The position numbers were made by a program, and so were the translations under genes. Under the pieces are notes generated by a model. It was given only the letters and a program-made list of their open reading frames with translations. It was not told where the DNA came from and did not search any database. Positions 5,731 to 5,821 of a stretch of 5,821 nt of DNA are shown here, in pieces (position 1 is the stretch's first letter; every line of letters starts with the position of its first letter). This DNA comes from Nitrospira sp. (GTDB lineage: Bacteria; UBA9089; CG2-30-40-21; SBAY01). The stretch lies in assembly GCA_005239945.1 (NCBI GenBank), contig SBAY01000178.1, forward strand, positions 1-5,821. The letters are read 5' to 3'.

Positions 5731-5821
5731 GTGTGCCGAGCAAGTTTATTAGTTCTTATCAGTGAAAGTCTGGTCTGAGTAAAGGTTAGCAACCATCTCA
5801 GCACCAAATCCCACGCATAGG
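5731..5821 (+). ncRNA. Probable 5' end of a group II intron (domain I), cut by the window edge
   Basis: The sequence starts GTGTGCCGAGC, fitting the conserved GUGYG 5' end of bacterial group II introns, and continues with GTGAAAGTC (5762-5770), a string of the kind I associate with such introns. It can fold: GGTCTGAG (5772-5779) pairs with CTCAGCACC (5797-5805) with one bulged C, enclosing the hairpin GGTT-AGC-AACC (5784-5794). CACGC (5812-5816) is complementary to the initial GTGTG with one wobble, as expected of an epsilon-epsilon' contact. Catalytic domains V and VI and any reverse transcriptase gene would lie beyond the window. Alternatives are another structured RNA or an mRNA leader. 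The hairpins are seen; the family is inferred from recognition. Confidence 0.45.

Noticed and set aside
5559..5765. Open frame of 68 codons with a Lys/Phe-rich peptide
   Set aside because: The peptide is the translated palindrome 5590-5650. It has low complexity, no ribosome binding site, and runs through the promoter-like region and the intron-like sequence.
5727..5765. A 12-codon peptide following a good GGAG site
   Set aside because: Its body coincides with the GTGTG intron-like RNA start. The site is better read as the start of an interrupted gene than as a microprotein, though a leader peptide cannot be fully excluded.

Overview
The window holds four complete protein genes in an AT-rich, bacterial-looking stretch. 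Lnt (apolipoprotein N-acyltransferase) points to a diderm envelope, and the prepilin peptidase to type IV pili or a related secretion or competence system. The AT-rich codon use, the long intergenic palindromes and the leaderless promoters would fit an uncultured lineage, but nothing here fixes the phylum.

Layout. Positions 1-140 hold two adjacent long palindromes. A consensus-grade promoter at 202-230 then drives lepA (237-2027), apparently as a leaderless message. lepA is followed after 12 nt by lnt (2040-3521), and then by a GT28/MGDG-synthase-like glycolipid glycosyltransferase (3581-4687) with a strong Shine-Dalgarno. These three probably form one rightward operon. A third palindrome (3504-3564) overlaps the last codons of lnt and fills most of the lnt-glycosyltransferase gap. 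The prepilin peptidase gene (5530-4679, minus strand) converges on the operon, and its stop region overlaps the glycosyltransferase end by 9 bp. Its promoter has the same layout as that of lepA: -35, 17 bp, -10, 6 nt, ATG.

The right end (5531-5821) is the most unusual part. It has a fourth palindrome (5590-5650), a sigma-28/sigma-D-like promoter (5666-5693), a ribosome binding site and an ATG at 5727. From 5731 follows an RNA-like sequence beginning GTGTGCCGAGC, with nested hairpins, that resembles the 5' end (domain I) of a bacterial group II intron running off the window. If both readings hold, an intron has entered a motility-type gene one base after its start codon.

Function. LepA acts in translation. 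Lnt and the glycosyltransferase both build envelope lipids (mature lipoproteins and probably glycosyl-diacylglycerols). The peptidase processes type IV pilin-like proteins and carries an uncommon second cysteine module resembling the CxxCxGxG repeats of DnaJ. No wholly new multi-gene system is evident. The best leads are this module, the leaderless promoters, the candidate intron junction and the palindrome that forms the end of lnt.
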